Of a DNA stretch of 64,000 nt, positions 9,627 to 18,201 are shown one piece after another. Positions within the stretch are counted from its first letter, which is position 1, and the number at the start of each line of letters is the position of its first letter. The stretch is from NCBI GenBank assembly GCA_017433615.1, contig JAFRGW010000033.1, positions 1 through 64,000 of the forward strand. The letters run 5' to 3'. The DNA comes from Eubacterium sp. (GTDB lineage Bacteria > Bacillota > Clostridia > Lachnospirales > Lachnospiraceae). The notes beneath the pieces were generated by a model, which searched no databases, was not told the origin of the DNA, and saw nothing but the letters and a program-made list of their open reading frames with translations. A program made the position numbers and the translations under genes.

Positions 9627-11375
9627 ATGGGAAGGGTCATCGGTATCGATCTCGGGACAACGAACAGCTGTGTCGCGTGCTTTGAGGGCGGCGCACCGGT
9701 TGTGATCAGCAATTCTGAAGGAAGCCGCACGACGCCTTCTGTCGTGGCATTTTCCAAAATCGGAGAGCGTCTGGTGGGAAACACAGCCAAAAGACAGGCG
9801 GCAGTCAATGCGTCAAGAACGGTTTCATCAATTAAGCGGCAGATGGGAACGGATTACTGTTTCCGGGCAGATAACCGCGACTATACACCGCAGGAAATCT
9901 CGGCGATGATCCTGCAAAAACTGAAAAAGGACGCTGAAGCATATCTGGGAACAGAAGTAACGGGTGCGGTCATTACGGTGCCGGCGTATTTCAACGATGC
10001 ACAGCGTCAGGCGACGAAGGATGCCGGACGAATTGCGGGACTGGAGGTTCTCCGCATTATCAATGAACCGACATCGGCGGCGCTTGCCTACGGTCTGGAT
10101 CATGCGACGCCGCAGAAAATCATGGTTTTTGATCTGGGCGGCGGTACATATGATGTCTCGCTGATTGAGATCAGCGAGGGCCTGATCGAGGTACTGGCGA
10201 CGGCAGGGGACAACCATCTGGGCGGAGACGATTTTGACCAGCGGCTGGCGGATTATATTTTAGAAGAATACCGGAGAGAGCATAAGATCAATCTCGCGAA
10301 AGACATTTCTGCGGTAGAGCGTATCAAAGAGGCCTGTGAGAATGCGAAGAAAGAGTTGTCCACTGCAATACAGACGTCAATTAACATTCCCTTCATTGCA
10401 ACGCTGAAAGGAGAGCCGATTCATCTGTATTTCGATATCACGCGCGCGAAGTTTGAGGAACTGACCGAAGATCTTGTCAGGAGGACGGAAGCACCGGTGC
10501 AGCAGGTTCTGCAGGATGCCGGTGTGAAGGCATCAGAACTGGGTATGGTGCTGCTGGTTGGCGGCTCCACCAGAATGCCGGCCGTGCGTGAGAAAGTCAG
10601 ACAGATGACGGGAAAAGAACCTTCCGGCAATATCAATCCGGACGAATGTGTTGCACTTGGTGCGGCAATTCAGGCGGCAAGACTTGCCGGTGAGGCGTCA
10701 GATGAATTTGTGACGGACCTGATTTTGATGGATGTGACACCGCTTTCCCTCTCAATCGAGACGATCGGCGGAATTGCGACGAAAATCATTGACCGGAACA
10801 CAACCATTCCGACCAGTCACAAACAAATATTTTCAACGGCTGCGAATTACCAGACCTCGGTTGATATCAAGGTACTGCAGGGAGAGCGGCAGTTCGCGAA
10901 AGATAACAAGCTGCTGGGCAATTTCAGACTCACAGGCATCAAGCGGGCGCCTGCAGGGGTTCCGCAGATTGAAGTGTCATTTGATATCGACGTAAATGGC
11001 ATTGTCAATGTGTCTGCAAAGGATCTTGGAACCGGCAAGGAAAAATCCATTACCATTACAGCGGGCACAAACATGTCAGAGGATGAGATCGAGCGCGCCG
11101 TCTTTGAGGCACAGGCGTTTTCGGCGGATGACGGAATCAGGAAAAAACGATTTGACGCAGTTTCAGACGCAGGGCGGATGGCCGCGGTCGGACATCAGTA
11201 TCTGAAGGTAAATAAAAAAGAACTGGAGCGGGAGAAAAAGCGTGAGATCCAGCGCCGCACGGCCAATCTGGAGCGCATGTCCCGCAGGAAGGCAGAACGG
11301 CTTTCAGATGCAGAAGTGGACGAGATCCTGGCGGAGATTCAGGCACTGCAGGATCTGATCGGGACAGGACTGTGA
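9627..11375 (+). CDS. Hsp70/DnaK-family chaperone paralogue
   Basis: This is a 582-residue Hsp70 with the ATPase motifs [10 protein letters not shown] near the N terminus, the FDLGGGTYD phosphate-2 loop and [11 protein letters not shown]. The substrate-binding beta domain covers about residues 360-480. The C-terminal lid is short and highly charged ([15 protein letters not shown]), and the usual acidic EEVD-like or glycine-rich tail is absent. No grpE or dnaJ is adjacent, whereas the canonical dnaK normally sits in an hrcA-grpE-dnaK-dnaJ operon. It is therefore probably a second, specialised DnaK. A palindromic repeat starts one base after its stop. Confidence 0.88.
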   Translation: MGRVIGIDLGTTNSCVACFEGGAPVVISNSEGSRTTPSVVAFSKIGERLVGNTAKRQAAVNASRTVSSIKRQMGTDYCFRADNRDYTPQEISAMILQKLKKDAEAYLGTEVTGAVITVPAYFNDAQRQATKDAGRIAGLEVLRIINEPTSAALAYGLDHATPQKIMVFDLGGGTYDVSLIEISEGLIEVLATAGDNHLGGDDFDQRLADYILEEYRREHKINLAKDISAVERIKEACENAKKELSTAIQTSINIPFIATLKGEPIHLYFDITRAKFEELTEDLVRRTEAPVQQVLQDAGVKASELGMVLLVGGSTRMPAVREKVRQMTGKEPSGNINPDECVALGAAIQAARLAGEASDEFVTDLILMDVTPLSLSIETIGGIATKIIDRNTTIPTSHKQIFSTAANYQTSVDIKVLQGERQFAKDNKLLGNFRLTGIKRAPAGVPQIEVSFDIDVNGIVNVSAKDLGTGKEKSITITAGTNMSEDEIERAVFEAQAFSADDGIRKKRFDAVSDAGRMAAVGHQYLKVNKKELEREKKREIQRRTANLERMSRRKAERLSDAEVDEILAEIQALQDLIGTGL

Positions 11376-11534
11376 AGGAGACAGGGGACGGTTCTCTGTT
11401 TCCTTTTCTCTGCACAAAAGGGATGCAATTTCCACGCAGCTCAGATATAATTCGCTGCGCAGGAAAGTGCATCCCTTTCTTTTGTCGAGAATATTATATT
11501 AAATGAGGAGACAGAGAACCGTCCCCTGTCTCCT
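11376..11534. repeat. Palindromic 159-bp repeat, copy 1
   Basis: Terminal inverted repeats of 29 bp (11376-11404 and 11506-11534) differ at one base. Each is itself an imperfect palindrome (AGGAGACAG...CTGTCTCCT). The centre holds a second stem of about 24 bp (AAAGGGATGCA...TGCATCCCTTT, 11417-11478) around the loop TCAGATATAATTC. No coding capacity is seen. It starts one base after the Hsp70 stop and ends 6 bases before the typA stop, so it could also end transcription from both sides. A second copy is at 26473-26629. Confidence 0.85.
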
Positions 11535-11540
11535 TCGATC

Positions 11541-13361
11541 TTATTTCATGGCTTCACGCTTGCGGAGGCGGGAATCAAGCTGGCGCTTGCGGATGCGCAG
11601 CGTCTCGGGTGTGACTTCCACCAGCTCATCCTGGTCGATGAACTCGAGTGCTTCGTCCAGTGAGAGGATTTTCGGTGTTGTCAATGTCAGTGCTTCATCT
11701 GCAGAGGACGACCGTGTGTTCGTCAGATGTTTGGTCTTGCAGACGTTTAATTCAATATCTTCCGGCTTTGCACACTGGCCGATGATCATGCCGGCATACA
11801 CGCGGACGCCGGGGCCGATGAAGAGTGCGCCGCGCTGCTGTGCCTGGAAGAGGCCGTAGGCGACGGATTCACCGGTCTCAAATGCGATCAGTGAGCCCTG
11901 TTTCCGGAAGGAAATATCACCTTTGTAGGGACCGTATCCATCGAAGTTCGTATTCATGATACCGGTTCCTTTTGTCATGGTCAGGAAATGACCGCGGAAG
12001 CCGATCAGGCCGCGGGACGGAATGGAGAATTCCAGCCGTGTGTTTCCGTCGGCGCCCATGCTCATGCCCTGCAGTTCACCTTTACGCTCTGAGAGACGCT
12101 GGATGACAGTGCCGGAAAACTCTTCCGGAACATCGACATAAACAATTTCCATCGGTTCCAGCAGCTTGCCGCGCTCATCGTGTTTGTAAATGACCTCGGC
12201 ACGGCTGACTGCGAATTCATAGCCTTCCCGGCGCATGTTCTCAATCAGAACGGAGAGATGCAGTTCGCCGCGGCCGGATACTTTGAAGCAGTCCGGCGAG
12301 TCAGTTTCCTCCACACGGAGGCTGACATCTGTATTCAGTTCACGGAAAAGACGGTCCCGGATATGACGGGAAGTCACATAGGTTCCTTCCTGACCGGCGA
12401 ACGGAGAGTCATTGACCAGAAAATTCATGGCAATCGTAGGCTCTGTGATTTCCTGGAAGGGAATCGGGTCCGGGTGTTCCGGGTCGCAGAGGGTATCGCC
12501 GATATGAAGATCCGGGATACCGGTGACAGCGACGATCGCACCGACATCTGCACTCTGTACGTCGACGCGGTTCAGACCGTCGAATTCATAGAGTTTGCTG
12601 ATTTTTACTTTTTCCTTCTTGGAAGGATCGTGATGATTCATCAGGAGCACTTCCTGATTGACGGCAATCCGGCCGTTATCGATCTTGCCGATGCCGATCC
12701 GGCCGACATATTCATTGTAGTCGATCGTGCTGATCAGCACCTGCGTACCGGCATCCGGGTCGCCTTCCGGCGCCGGAATATCACTCAGAATAGTCTCAAA
12801 GAGCGGCGTCATATCAGTGCCGGTTTCATTGGGCTCTCTGGTACAGTACCCGTCACGGGCGGAAGCGTACAGGAAAGGAGCGTCCAGCTGTTCGTCTGAC
12901 GCGCCGAGATCCATCATCAGTTCCAGAACATCGTCTGTGACTTCCTCCGGCCGCGCATTCGGACGGTCAATCTTGTTGAGACATACAATTACTTTTAGGT
13001 CGAGCTCCAGTGCCTTCTGCAGAACAAAGCGCGTCTGCGGCATGGGACCCTCAAATGCATCAACCAGAAGGATGACGCCGTTTACCATTTTCAGGACACG
13101 CTCAACCTCGCCGCCGAAATCAGCGTGGCCGGGTGTATCGATGATGTTGATTTTTACACCGTTATAAGATACAGCAGTGTTTTTGGAAAGAATGGTGATG
13201 CCGCGCTCGCGCTCAATATCACCGGAATCCATTACGCGTTCCTGCACCTGCTGGTTCTCACGGAATACACCGCTCTGGCGCAGCAGCTGATCGACAAGTG
13301 TGGTTTTGCCATGGTCGACATGTGCAATGATCGCTACATTTCTGACATCTTCACGTTTCAT
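11541..13361 (-). CDS. typA: Translational GTPase TypA/BipA
   Basis: TypA/BipA is a ribosome-associated GTPase related to EF-G, involved in stress adaptation and 50S assembly. The 606-residue product begins MKREDVRNVAIIAHVDHGKTT (G1). It then has DTPGHADFGGEVER (G3) and CLNKIDRP (G4), with the family's EF-G-like domains III and V and the BipA C-terminal domain (YGPYKGDISFRKQGSL). I chose the ATG at 13361, not 13382, because GAGG lies about 10 bases before it. A consensus promoter is 46 bases upstream. Confidence 0.95.
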   Translation of the reverse strand: MKREDVRNVAIIAHVDHGKTTLVDQLLRQSGVFRENQQVQERVMDSGDIERERGITILSKNTAVSYNGVKINIIDTPGHADFGGEVERVLKMVNGVILLVDAFEGPMPQTRFVLQKALELDLKVIVCLNKIDRPNARPEEVTDDVLELMMDLGASDEQLDAPFLYASARDGYCTREPNETGTDMTPLFETILSDIPAPEGDPDAGTQVLISTIDYNEYVGRIGIGKIDNGRIAVNQEVLLMNHHDPSKKEKVKISKLYEFDGLNRVDVQSADVGAIVAVTGIPDLHIGDTLCDPEHPDPIPFQEITEPTIAMNFLVNDSPFAGQEGTYVTSRHIRDRLFRELNTDVSLRVEETDSPDCFKVSGRGELHLSVLIENMRREGYEFAVSRAEVIYKHDERGKLLEPMEIVYVDVPEEFSGTVIQRLSERKGELQGMSMGADGNTRLEFSIPSRGLIGFRGHFLTMTKGTGIMNTNFDGYGPYKGDISFRKQGSLIAFETGESVAYGLFQAQQRGALFIGPGVRVYAGMIIGQCAKPEDIELNVCKTKHLTNTRSSSADEALTLTTPKILSLDEALEFIDQDELVEVTPETLRIRKRQLDSRLRKREAMK

Positions 13362-13406
13362 GTGTTGAATCCTCAAATTCATGGTTTTTTAAAAGCCTGA
13401 ATTAGG

Positions 13407-13435
13407 ATTATACCACGCTCCGCTTTTCTTGACAA
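13407..13435 (-). promoter_or_regulatory. typA promoter
   Basis: On the minus strand, TTGTCA (13430-13435) and TATAAT (13407-13412) are separated by exactly 17 bp, matching sigma-A consensus except for one base. Its -35 box shares five bases with the divergent dapA-side -35 box. Confidence 0.75.
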
Positions 13436-13457
13436 TACTTGTCATGCGTGATATCTT
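13429..13457 (+). promoter_or_regulatory. Promoter toward dapA
   Basis: TTGACA (13429-13434), a 17-bp spacer and TATCTT (13452-13457) form a sigma-A-type promoter. It would give a leader of about 120 nt before dapA. That leader is AT-rich and carries one GC-rich hairpin (GCCGCGTCTGCGGC) just before the ribosome binding site. Confidence 0.6.
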
Positions 13458-13583
13458 TAACAAAGGTATGGCTATTTACAGGACATATCTGGTAAAAATA
13501 TATTAAAAACAGGGAAATATTATTATAAATAAGAGCCGGCCGCGTCTGCGGCAGGAGAGATGCATCAAAAGGAGGAGTATACT

Positions 13584-14477
13584 ATGGCGATTTTTAAGGG
13601 TTCAGGCGTTGCAATTGTCACACCGATGCATGAAGACGGCAGTGTGAATTTCGATAAGCTTGACGAACTGGTTGAGGAGCAGATTGCCGGCGGAACCGAT
13701 TCCATTGTTATCTGCGGAACGACAGGCGAATCAGCAACGATGTCCATTGAAGAACATCTTGTTGTGATTGAACACTGTGTAAAGACCGTCAATCACCGTG
13801 TTCCGGTCGTTGCAGGAACAGGCTCCAATGATACAGCTGTTGCTGTTCAGATGTCAAAAGAAGCGGAAGAATACGGCGTGGAAGGCCTGCTGATTGTTAC
13901 TCCTTATTATAATAAGGCTTCACAGCGCGGCCTGATTAAGCATTACAGCATGATCTCAGATGCCGTTCATACGCCGATTATCATGTACAATGTGCCGAGC
14001 AGAACCGGCGTTAATATTCTCCCGGAGACAGCTGCATATCTTGCAAAGAATGCTGAGAATGTCGTTGGCATCAAAGAGGCATGCGGCAATATTTCCCAGA
14101 TTGCAATGACAAAGCATCTGGCAGGAGACGCACTGGATGTTTACTCAGGTGATGATGATCAGATTGTTGCGATCAGCTCCCTCGGCGGCATCGGCGTTAT
14201 CTCTGTACTTGCAAACGTTGCACCGAAATATACACATGATCTCTGCATGAAGTGCCTCGAAGGAGATTATCCTGCAGCGGCAAAGATGCAGCTGGATGCA
14301 CTTCCGCTGATCAAGGCACTGTTCTGTGAGGTAAATCCGATTCCGGTTAAGGAAGCGATGAACCTGATGGGCAAAGAAGTCGGACCGTACCGCATGCCGC
14401 TCTGTGAGATGGCACCGGAGAACAAAGAACTTCTGAAGAAGGCCATGAAAGACTTTGGTCTTCAGCTGGCAGAGTAA
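13584..14477 (+). CDS. dapA: 4-hydroxy-tetrahydrodipicolinate synthase
   Basis: DapA condenses pyruvate with aspartate semialdehyde, the first committed step to diaminopimelate and lysine. The 297-residue TIM barrel has the GTTGES pyruvate-site motif (residues 45-50), Tyr135 in MYNVPSRTG and the Schiff-base lysine Lys164 in GIKEACG. The ATG at 13584 is preceded by AAGGAGG and is preferred over the upstream ATG at 13560. dapB follows after 173 bp containing short repeats, consistent with co-transcription. Confidence 0.96.
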   Translation: MAIFKGSGVAIVTPMHEDGSVNFDKLDELVEEQIAGGTDSIVICGTTGESATMSIEEHLVVIEHCVKTVNHRVPVVAGTGSNDTAVAVQMSKEAEEYGVEGLLIVTPYYNKASQRGLIKHYSMISDAVHTPIIMYNVPSRTGVNILPETAAYLAKNAENVVGIKEACGNISQIAMTKHLAGDALDVYSGDDDQIVAISSLGGIGVISVLANVAPKYTHDLCMKCLEGDYPAAAKMQLDALPLIKALFCEVNPIPVKEAMNLMGKEVGPYRMPLCEMAPENKELLKKAMKDFGLQLAE

Positions 14478-14485
14478 GACAAGCA

Positions 14486-14542
14486 GGATCAGGCAGGCCG
14501 GATCGCAAAGGAAGGATCAGACAGGGCCGGGCCGCAAAGGAA
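14486..14542 (+). repeat. 28/29-bp tandem duplication
   Basis: Two adjacent copies (14486-14513 and 14514-14542) both run GGATCAG(G/A)CAG...CGCAAAGGAA with a few substitutions and one indel. They lie in the dapA-dapB gap, have no open reading frame of note, and look like a local slippage duplication. Confidence 0.7.
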
Positions 14543-14544
14543 GA

Positions 14545-14588
14545 CGTACAAGTGCGTTGCGCAGCTTGCGCACGGTCGGAGATCGCGA
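14545..14588 (+). repeat. GC-rich dyad repeat, copy A
   Basis: The sequence GTGCGTTGCGCAGCTTGCGCAC holds nested dyads (TGCGCA occurs twice) and is followed by GGTCGGAGATCGCG. A diverged copy with the same order of blocks lies after leuS at 22946-22990. Both copies are in intergenic space, downstream of one gene and upstream of the next on the plus strand. Confidence 0.55.
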
Positions 14589-14650
14589 TTTACAGACAGA
14601 AAATGTACAAAGTGCATTTCCGAAGTCTGTGATTTATGAGGAGTAGGAAC

Positions 14651-15406
14651 ATGACAAAAGTGATTTTAAATGGCTGCAGTGGTTTTATGGGCAGAGTGCT
14701 CACAGATGTGATCGCAGAGGATCCGGCAGTCGAGGCAGTCGCAGGCATTGATGTTGTTGATCGCGGCGACAGACCGTATCCGGTCTTTACCAATCCGGCT
14801 GACTGTGATGTGGAAGCGGATGTTATTATCGATTTTTCTAACTATAAGGCAGCAGACGGTATTCTGGAATTTGCAAAAGAAAGAAACCTGCCGCTTGTTC
14901 TGTGTACAACCGGGCTGACAGAGGAACAGCTTCAGAAAATGCGCGATTACAGCAAAGAAGTTGCGATCCTTCGCTCAGCCAATATGTCTCTGGGTATTAA
15001 CCTGCTGATGAAGCTTGTCCAGGAAGCGGCACGTGTGCTCGCAGAAGCAGGATTTGACATGGAGATCGTCGAGCAGCACCACAACCGCAAGCTGGATGCA
15101 CCGAGCGGCACAGCACTGGCGCTGGCAGATTCTATCAACGAGGCAATGGATCAGGCATATACCTATGTATTCGACCGCAGTCAGCGCCATGAGAAGCGTG
15201 ATGCGAAAGAAATCGGGATCTCTGCAGTGCGCGGCGGCAGCATTGTCGGTGTGCATGATGTGATCTATGCAGGAACAGATGAAGTGATCGAACTCCGCCA
15301 CACGGCGTATTCCCGCGCAATCTTTGCAAAGGGTGCCGTTTCGGCGGCAAAATATCTGGCCGGAAAACCGGCCGGCATGTATGACATGGCGGATGTGATC
15401 GGCTAA
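14651..15406 (+). CDS. dapB: 4-hydroxy-tetrahydrodipicolinate reductase
   Basis: DapB reduces the DapA product with NAD(P)H in the lysine/diaminopimelate pathway. The 251-residue protein has the Rossmann start GCSGFMGR, the CTTGLTEEQ motif and the catalytic block EQHHNRKLDAPSGTA with the active-site His-His and Lys. The ATG at 14651 follows GAGGAGTAGG; an earlier in-frame codon at 14636 lacks a site. A bidirectional terminator lies about 100 bp downstream. Confidence 0.96.
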   Translation: MTKVILNGCSGFMGRVLTDVIAEDPAVEAVAGIDVVDRGDRPYPVFTNPADCDVEADVIIDFSNYKAADGILEFAKERNLPLVLCTTGLTEEQLQKMRDYSKEVAILRSANMSLGINLLMKLVQEAARVLAEAGFDMEIVEQHHNRKLDAPSGTALALADSINEAMDQAYTYVFDRSQRHEKRDAKEIGISAVRGGSIVGVHDVIYAGTDEVIELRHTAYSRAIFAKGAVSAAKYLAGKPAGMYDMADVIG

Positions 15407-15502
15407 CGAACCAGGTGTACCGGAACCGGACCCACCGGGATTTGCCGGGCACATAATCATACGTGTTATTTTCAGCGATATATCATTAGTATGATAATAG
15501 TG

Positions 15503-15540
15503 AAAAAGCTGCGGGCCTCATTCAGGCCTGCAGCTTTTTT
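15503..15540. terminator. Bidirectional terminator, dapB / aroA
   Basis: The hairpin AAAAAGCTGCGGGCCT-cattc-AGGCCTGCAGCTTTTTT has A and T runs on both flanks. It can end dapB transcripts on the plus strand and aroA on the minus strand. The last codons of aroA (Lys-Lys-Leu-Gln-Ala) and its TGA at 15522-15524 lie inside the stem. Confidence 0.85.
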
Positions 15541-16802
15541 AAATCCTCGTAGAATTGTGGATAGGAAATGTTAACGCAATCTGCGTCTTTGATTTCGGTT
15601 TCACCTTCTGCGGCGAGCGAAGCGACAGCAGCCGACATCGCCATGCGGTGATCCAGATTTGTCTCAATGACAGCGCCGTGCAGCGGCTTTCCGCCGTGTA
15701 TGATCATGCCGTCTTCTGTTGCTTCGATATCCGCACCCATGGCACGCAGCATATTGACGACCAGATCAATCCGGTTGGATTCTTTTACTTTGAGTTCCTG
15801 CGCATTACGTATGATGGTGGTTCCGTCAGCGTACGCGGCCAGAACTGCGATCACCGGCAGTTCGTCGATCAGCCGGGGAATCAGTCCTCCCGCAATTGTG
15901 CAGCCGTGCAGTGACTGGTGCCGGATAAGCAGGTCTGCAGAAGTCTCACCGCCGGAAATCTGCCGGTTTTCTGTAAGAATTGTGCCGCCCATCATACGGA
16001 TGACTTCCAGCATGCCGTCGCGCGTCGGATTGATCCCGACATTGGTCAGAAGAATCTCGGCGTCCGGGACCATCAGACCGGCGGCAATAAAGTATGCCGC
16101 TGAAGAAATGTCACCTGGGATCCGAATGTCAGCAGCGGTCAGTTCCGGTTCAGGCTGTACCGTAACAGAGGTCCCGGATGTGGAAAGCTGTGCGCCGAAA
16201 CCATGCAGCATCAGTTCGGTGTGATTGCGGGAAACGGCGGGTTCTGTCACAGTGGTTTCTCCGCCGGCATAGAGCCCTGCAAGCAGCACACAGGATTTGA
16301 CCTGTGCTGAGGCAACCGGAGAAGTATACCGGATGCCATGCAAAGCTGCAGGCGCTGTCAGGAGCGGTGCACATCCGCATCCGGATTCACTCCGAATATC
16401 CGCACCCATGGCGATAAGCGGATCAATGACGCGCCGCATCGGACGGGTCTGCAGGGAGGCATCTCCTGTGAGGCGGGCTGGAAATTTCTGTCCGGCCAGA
16501 ATACCGGAAAGCAGCCGCATTGTGGTTCCGCTGTTGCCGCAGTCAAGTGTTCCGTCCGGGGCATTCAGCCCGTGCAGTCCCTTCCCGTGAATGGTAACCG
16601 TTGTTCCGTCCAGCGCAATGTCAATTCCCATTTTCTGAAAGCAGGAGATGGTAGACAGACAGTCCGCGCCGGCCAGAAAGCCGCTGGCGCGGGTTGTTCC
16701 GTTCGCAAGCGATCCGATCATAACAGAGCGGTGAGAGATGGACTTGTCGCCGGGGACCTGAAGCTGTCCTTTCAGAGGACAGCTGGTTTTTTTCATAATC
16801 AT
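15522..16802 (-). CDS. aroA: 3-phosphoshikimate 1-carboxyvinyltransferase (EPSP synthase)
   Basis: AroA adds enolpyruvyl to shikimate 3-phosphate, the sixth step of the shikimate pathway. The 426-residue product carries the signatures VPGDKSISHRSVM near the N terminus, LDCGNSGTTMRLLSG and the C-terminal KVKESNRIDL. The ATG at 16802 follows GAGG with a 7-base spacing; a second ATG at 16796 is possible. It lies 25 bases downstream of tyrA on the same strand, so the two form an aromatic amino-acid operon. Confidence 0.95.
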   Translation of the reverse strand: MIMKKTSCPLKGQLQVPGDKSISHRSVMIGSLANGTTRASGFLAGADCLSTISCFQKMGIDIALDGTTVTIHGKGLHGLNAPDGTLDCGNSGTTMRLLSGILAGQKFPARLTGDASLQTRPMRRVIDPLIAMGADIRSESGCGCAPLLTAPAALHGIRYTSPVASAQVKSCVLLAGLYAGGETTVTEPAVSRNHTELMLHGFGAQLSTSGTSVTVQPEPELTAADIRIPGDISSAAYFIAAGLMVPDAEILLTNVGINPTRDGMLEVIRMMGGTILTENRQISGGETSADLLIRHQSLHGCTIAGGLIPRLIDELPVIAVLAAYADGTTIIRNAQELKVKESNRIDLVVNMLRAMGADIEATEDGMIIHGGKPLHGAVIETNLDHRMAMSAAVASLAAEGETEIKDADCVNISYPQFYEDLKKLQA

Positions 16803-16827
16803 TTCTTTTCCTCAACAAACTCTGATT

Positions 16828-17922
16828 TTACGTCGTTTTCCTTACCACGTAGTTCCGTTTCTTCAGAATCTCGACAGCCTGGTCACGGGCGCCGCTGTCA
16901 TAAAACTCAATTCGCAGGACTCCTTCTTCGAATTCGCGGTTGTGTATGATGCCCAGGTTCCGGATGTTGATGCCGCTCATTGCCAGCAGCGTCGTAATTG
17001 TAGCGATACCGCCGGCCTCATCGTAGATGTCCAGATAGATAATGTACTGCCGCGGAACCGGGCCGGTGACCGTATCAGACAGGGAGTCTCTGTAGTCACG
17101 CGAGGAAGAAAACATCTCGTGGATAGCAGCACCGTTTCCGGTATCAACGTAATTCTGTGCCTGCCGGAGAAGCTCAATATATCTGCCGAGCGTTCTGCTG
17201 ATCTGCGAACCGTTTGTCATGCAGATCTGCTCCCACATATCCGGGGACGATGAGGCGATACGCGTGATGTCGCGGAAACCGCCGGCCGCAACCAGTTTCA
17301 TCAGCTGGTCATCTGTGTCGCCGGTCCGCACAAGGTTAACGAGCGCAGAAGCAACGATGTGCGGCACATGGCTGACACCTGCGACAATGTAGTCGTGGGC
17401 GGCAGCGGTCGTGACCATGGGAATTGCCCTGCAGGCGGCAATGAGATCGTGCAGTTTCGTGACGGATTCCTGCGGAACATCCCTGCACGGGGTCAGAAAA
17501 TAATATGCATTTTCAAGCAGGTAATCAGAGGCGCTGGATAGGCCGGTCCGCTCAGAACCTGCCATCGGATGACCGCCGATAAACCGGGAAGAAAGTCCCG
17601 CTTCTTCCGCGGCGGCTACAATGTTGTTTTTGACACTTCCGACATCCGAGATGATGCATGAATTATTTGTGATTTTTGCGAGTTTTGGAAGAAAGTCCGC
17701 ATTTGCCTGCACAGGCGCGCACAGGAAGAGCAGATCGCATTCTGCAAAGCGGGGATCTTCCGGGCTGCAGGCGTAATCGATAATGTTCTGCCGGACTGCT
17801 TCTTCCAGAACTGCGTGTGTCCGGTTCCATGCGATCAGTTCTGTTTCCGGGAAATATTTCCGAATGGTCTTGGCAAGTGATCCGCCGATCAGGCCAAGTC
17901 CGTAAAATCCGATTGTTTTCAT
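16828..17922 (-). CDS. tyrA: Prephenate dehydrogenase with ACT domain
   Basis: TyrA oxidatively decarboxylates prephenate to 4-hydroxyphenylpyruvate for tyrosine. The 364-residue protein begins with the NAD-binding fold FYGLGLIGGSLAK, has the catalytic-site stretch GGHPMAGSE, and ends in an ACT regulatory domain from about residue 290 (YIIYLDIYDEAGGIATI), which suggests feedback control by tyrosine. AAGGAG precedes the ATG at 17922. It is the first gene of a tyrA-aroA operon. Confidence 0.94.
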   Translation of the reverse strand: MKTIGFYGLGLIGGSLAKTIRKYFPETELIAWNRTHAVLEEAVRQNIIDYACSPEDPRFAECDLLFLCAPVQANADFLPKLAKITNNSCIISDVGSVKNNIVAAAEEAGLSSRFIGGHPMAGSERTGLSSASDYLLENAYYFLTPCRDVPQESVTKLHDLIAACRAIPMVTTAAAHDYIVAGVSHVPHIVASALVNLVRTGDTDDQLMKLVAAGGFRDITRIASSSPDMWEQICMTNGSQISRTLGRYIELLRQAQNYVDTGNGAAIHEMFSSSRDYRDSLSDTVTGPVPRQYIIYLDIYDEAGGIATITTLLAMSGINIRNLGIIHNREFEEGVLRIEFYDSGARDQAVEILKKRNYVVRKTT

Positions 17923-18004
17923 GAATAGACTCCTTAGCGGGTTTCGGGTAAGGTGCTGATAAGATATTGATTTCTGCTGCCGGAAAAAATCTCAGTCAAA
18001 ATGT

Positions 18005-18033
18005 AGTGTAAAGCAAGCGCCGGGAAAAGTCAA
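18005..18033 (-). promoter_or_regulatory. tyrA-aroA promoter
   Basis: On the minus strand, TTGACT (18028-18033), a 17-bp spacer and TACACT (18005-18010) form a sigma-A-like promoter about 80 bp before the tyrA start. Confidence 0.6.
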
Positions 18034-18048
18034 AATGTTATAAAAGGG

Positions 18049-18077
18049 TTGAAAAAGAAGCCAATCATTAGTAAAAT
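18049..18077 (+). promoter_or_regulatory. Promoter of the EF-G paralogue
   Basis: TTGAAA (18049-18054), a 17-bp spacer and TAAAAT (18072-18077) precede the EF-G-like gene by about 125 bp. It is divergent from the tyrA promoter, with 15 bp between the two -35 boxes. Confidence 0.65.
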
Positions 18078-18201
18078 ATATCCATAGTGCGCAAAAACAG
18101 ATGCACGATTATTTTAAATACGTCCGGAATGATTTCCAGCAGTATTTACCGCGGGAAAGATGTCCGGTTGTATATGATCAAATTGGGAGGTAACAGTAGA
18201 T

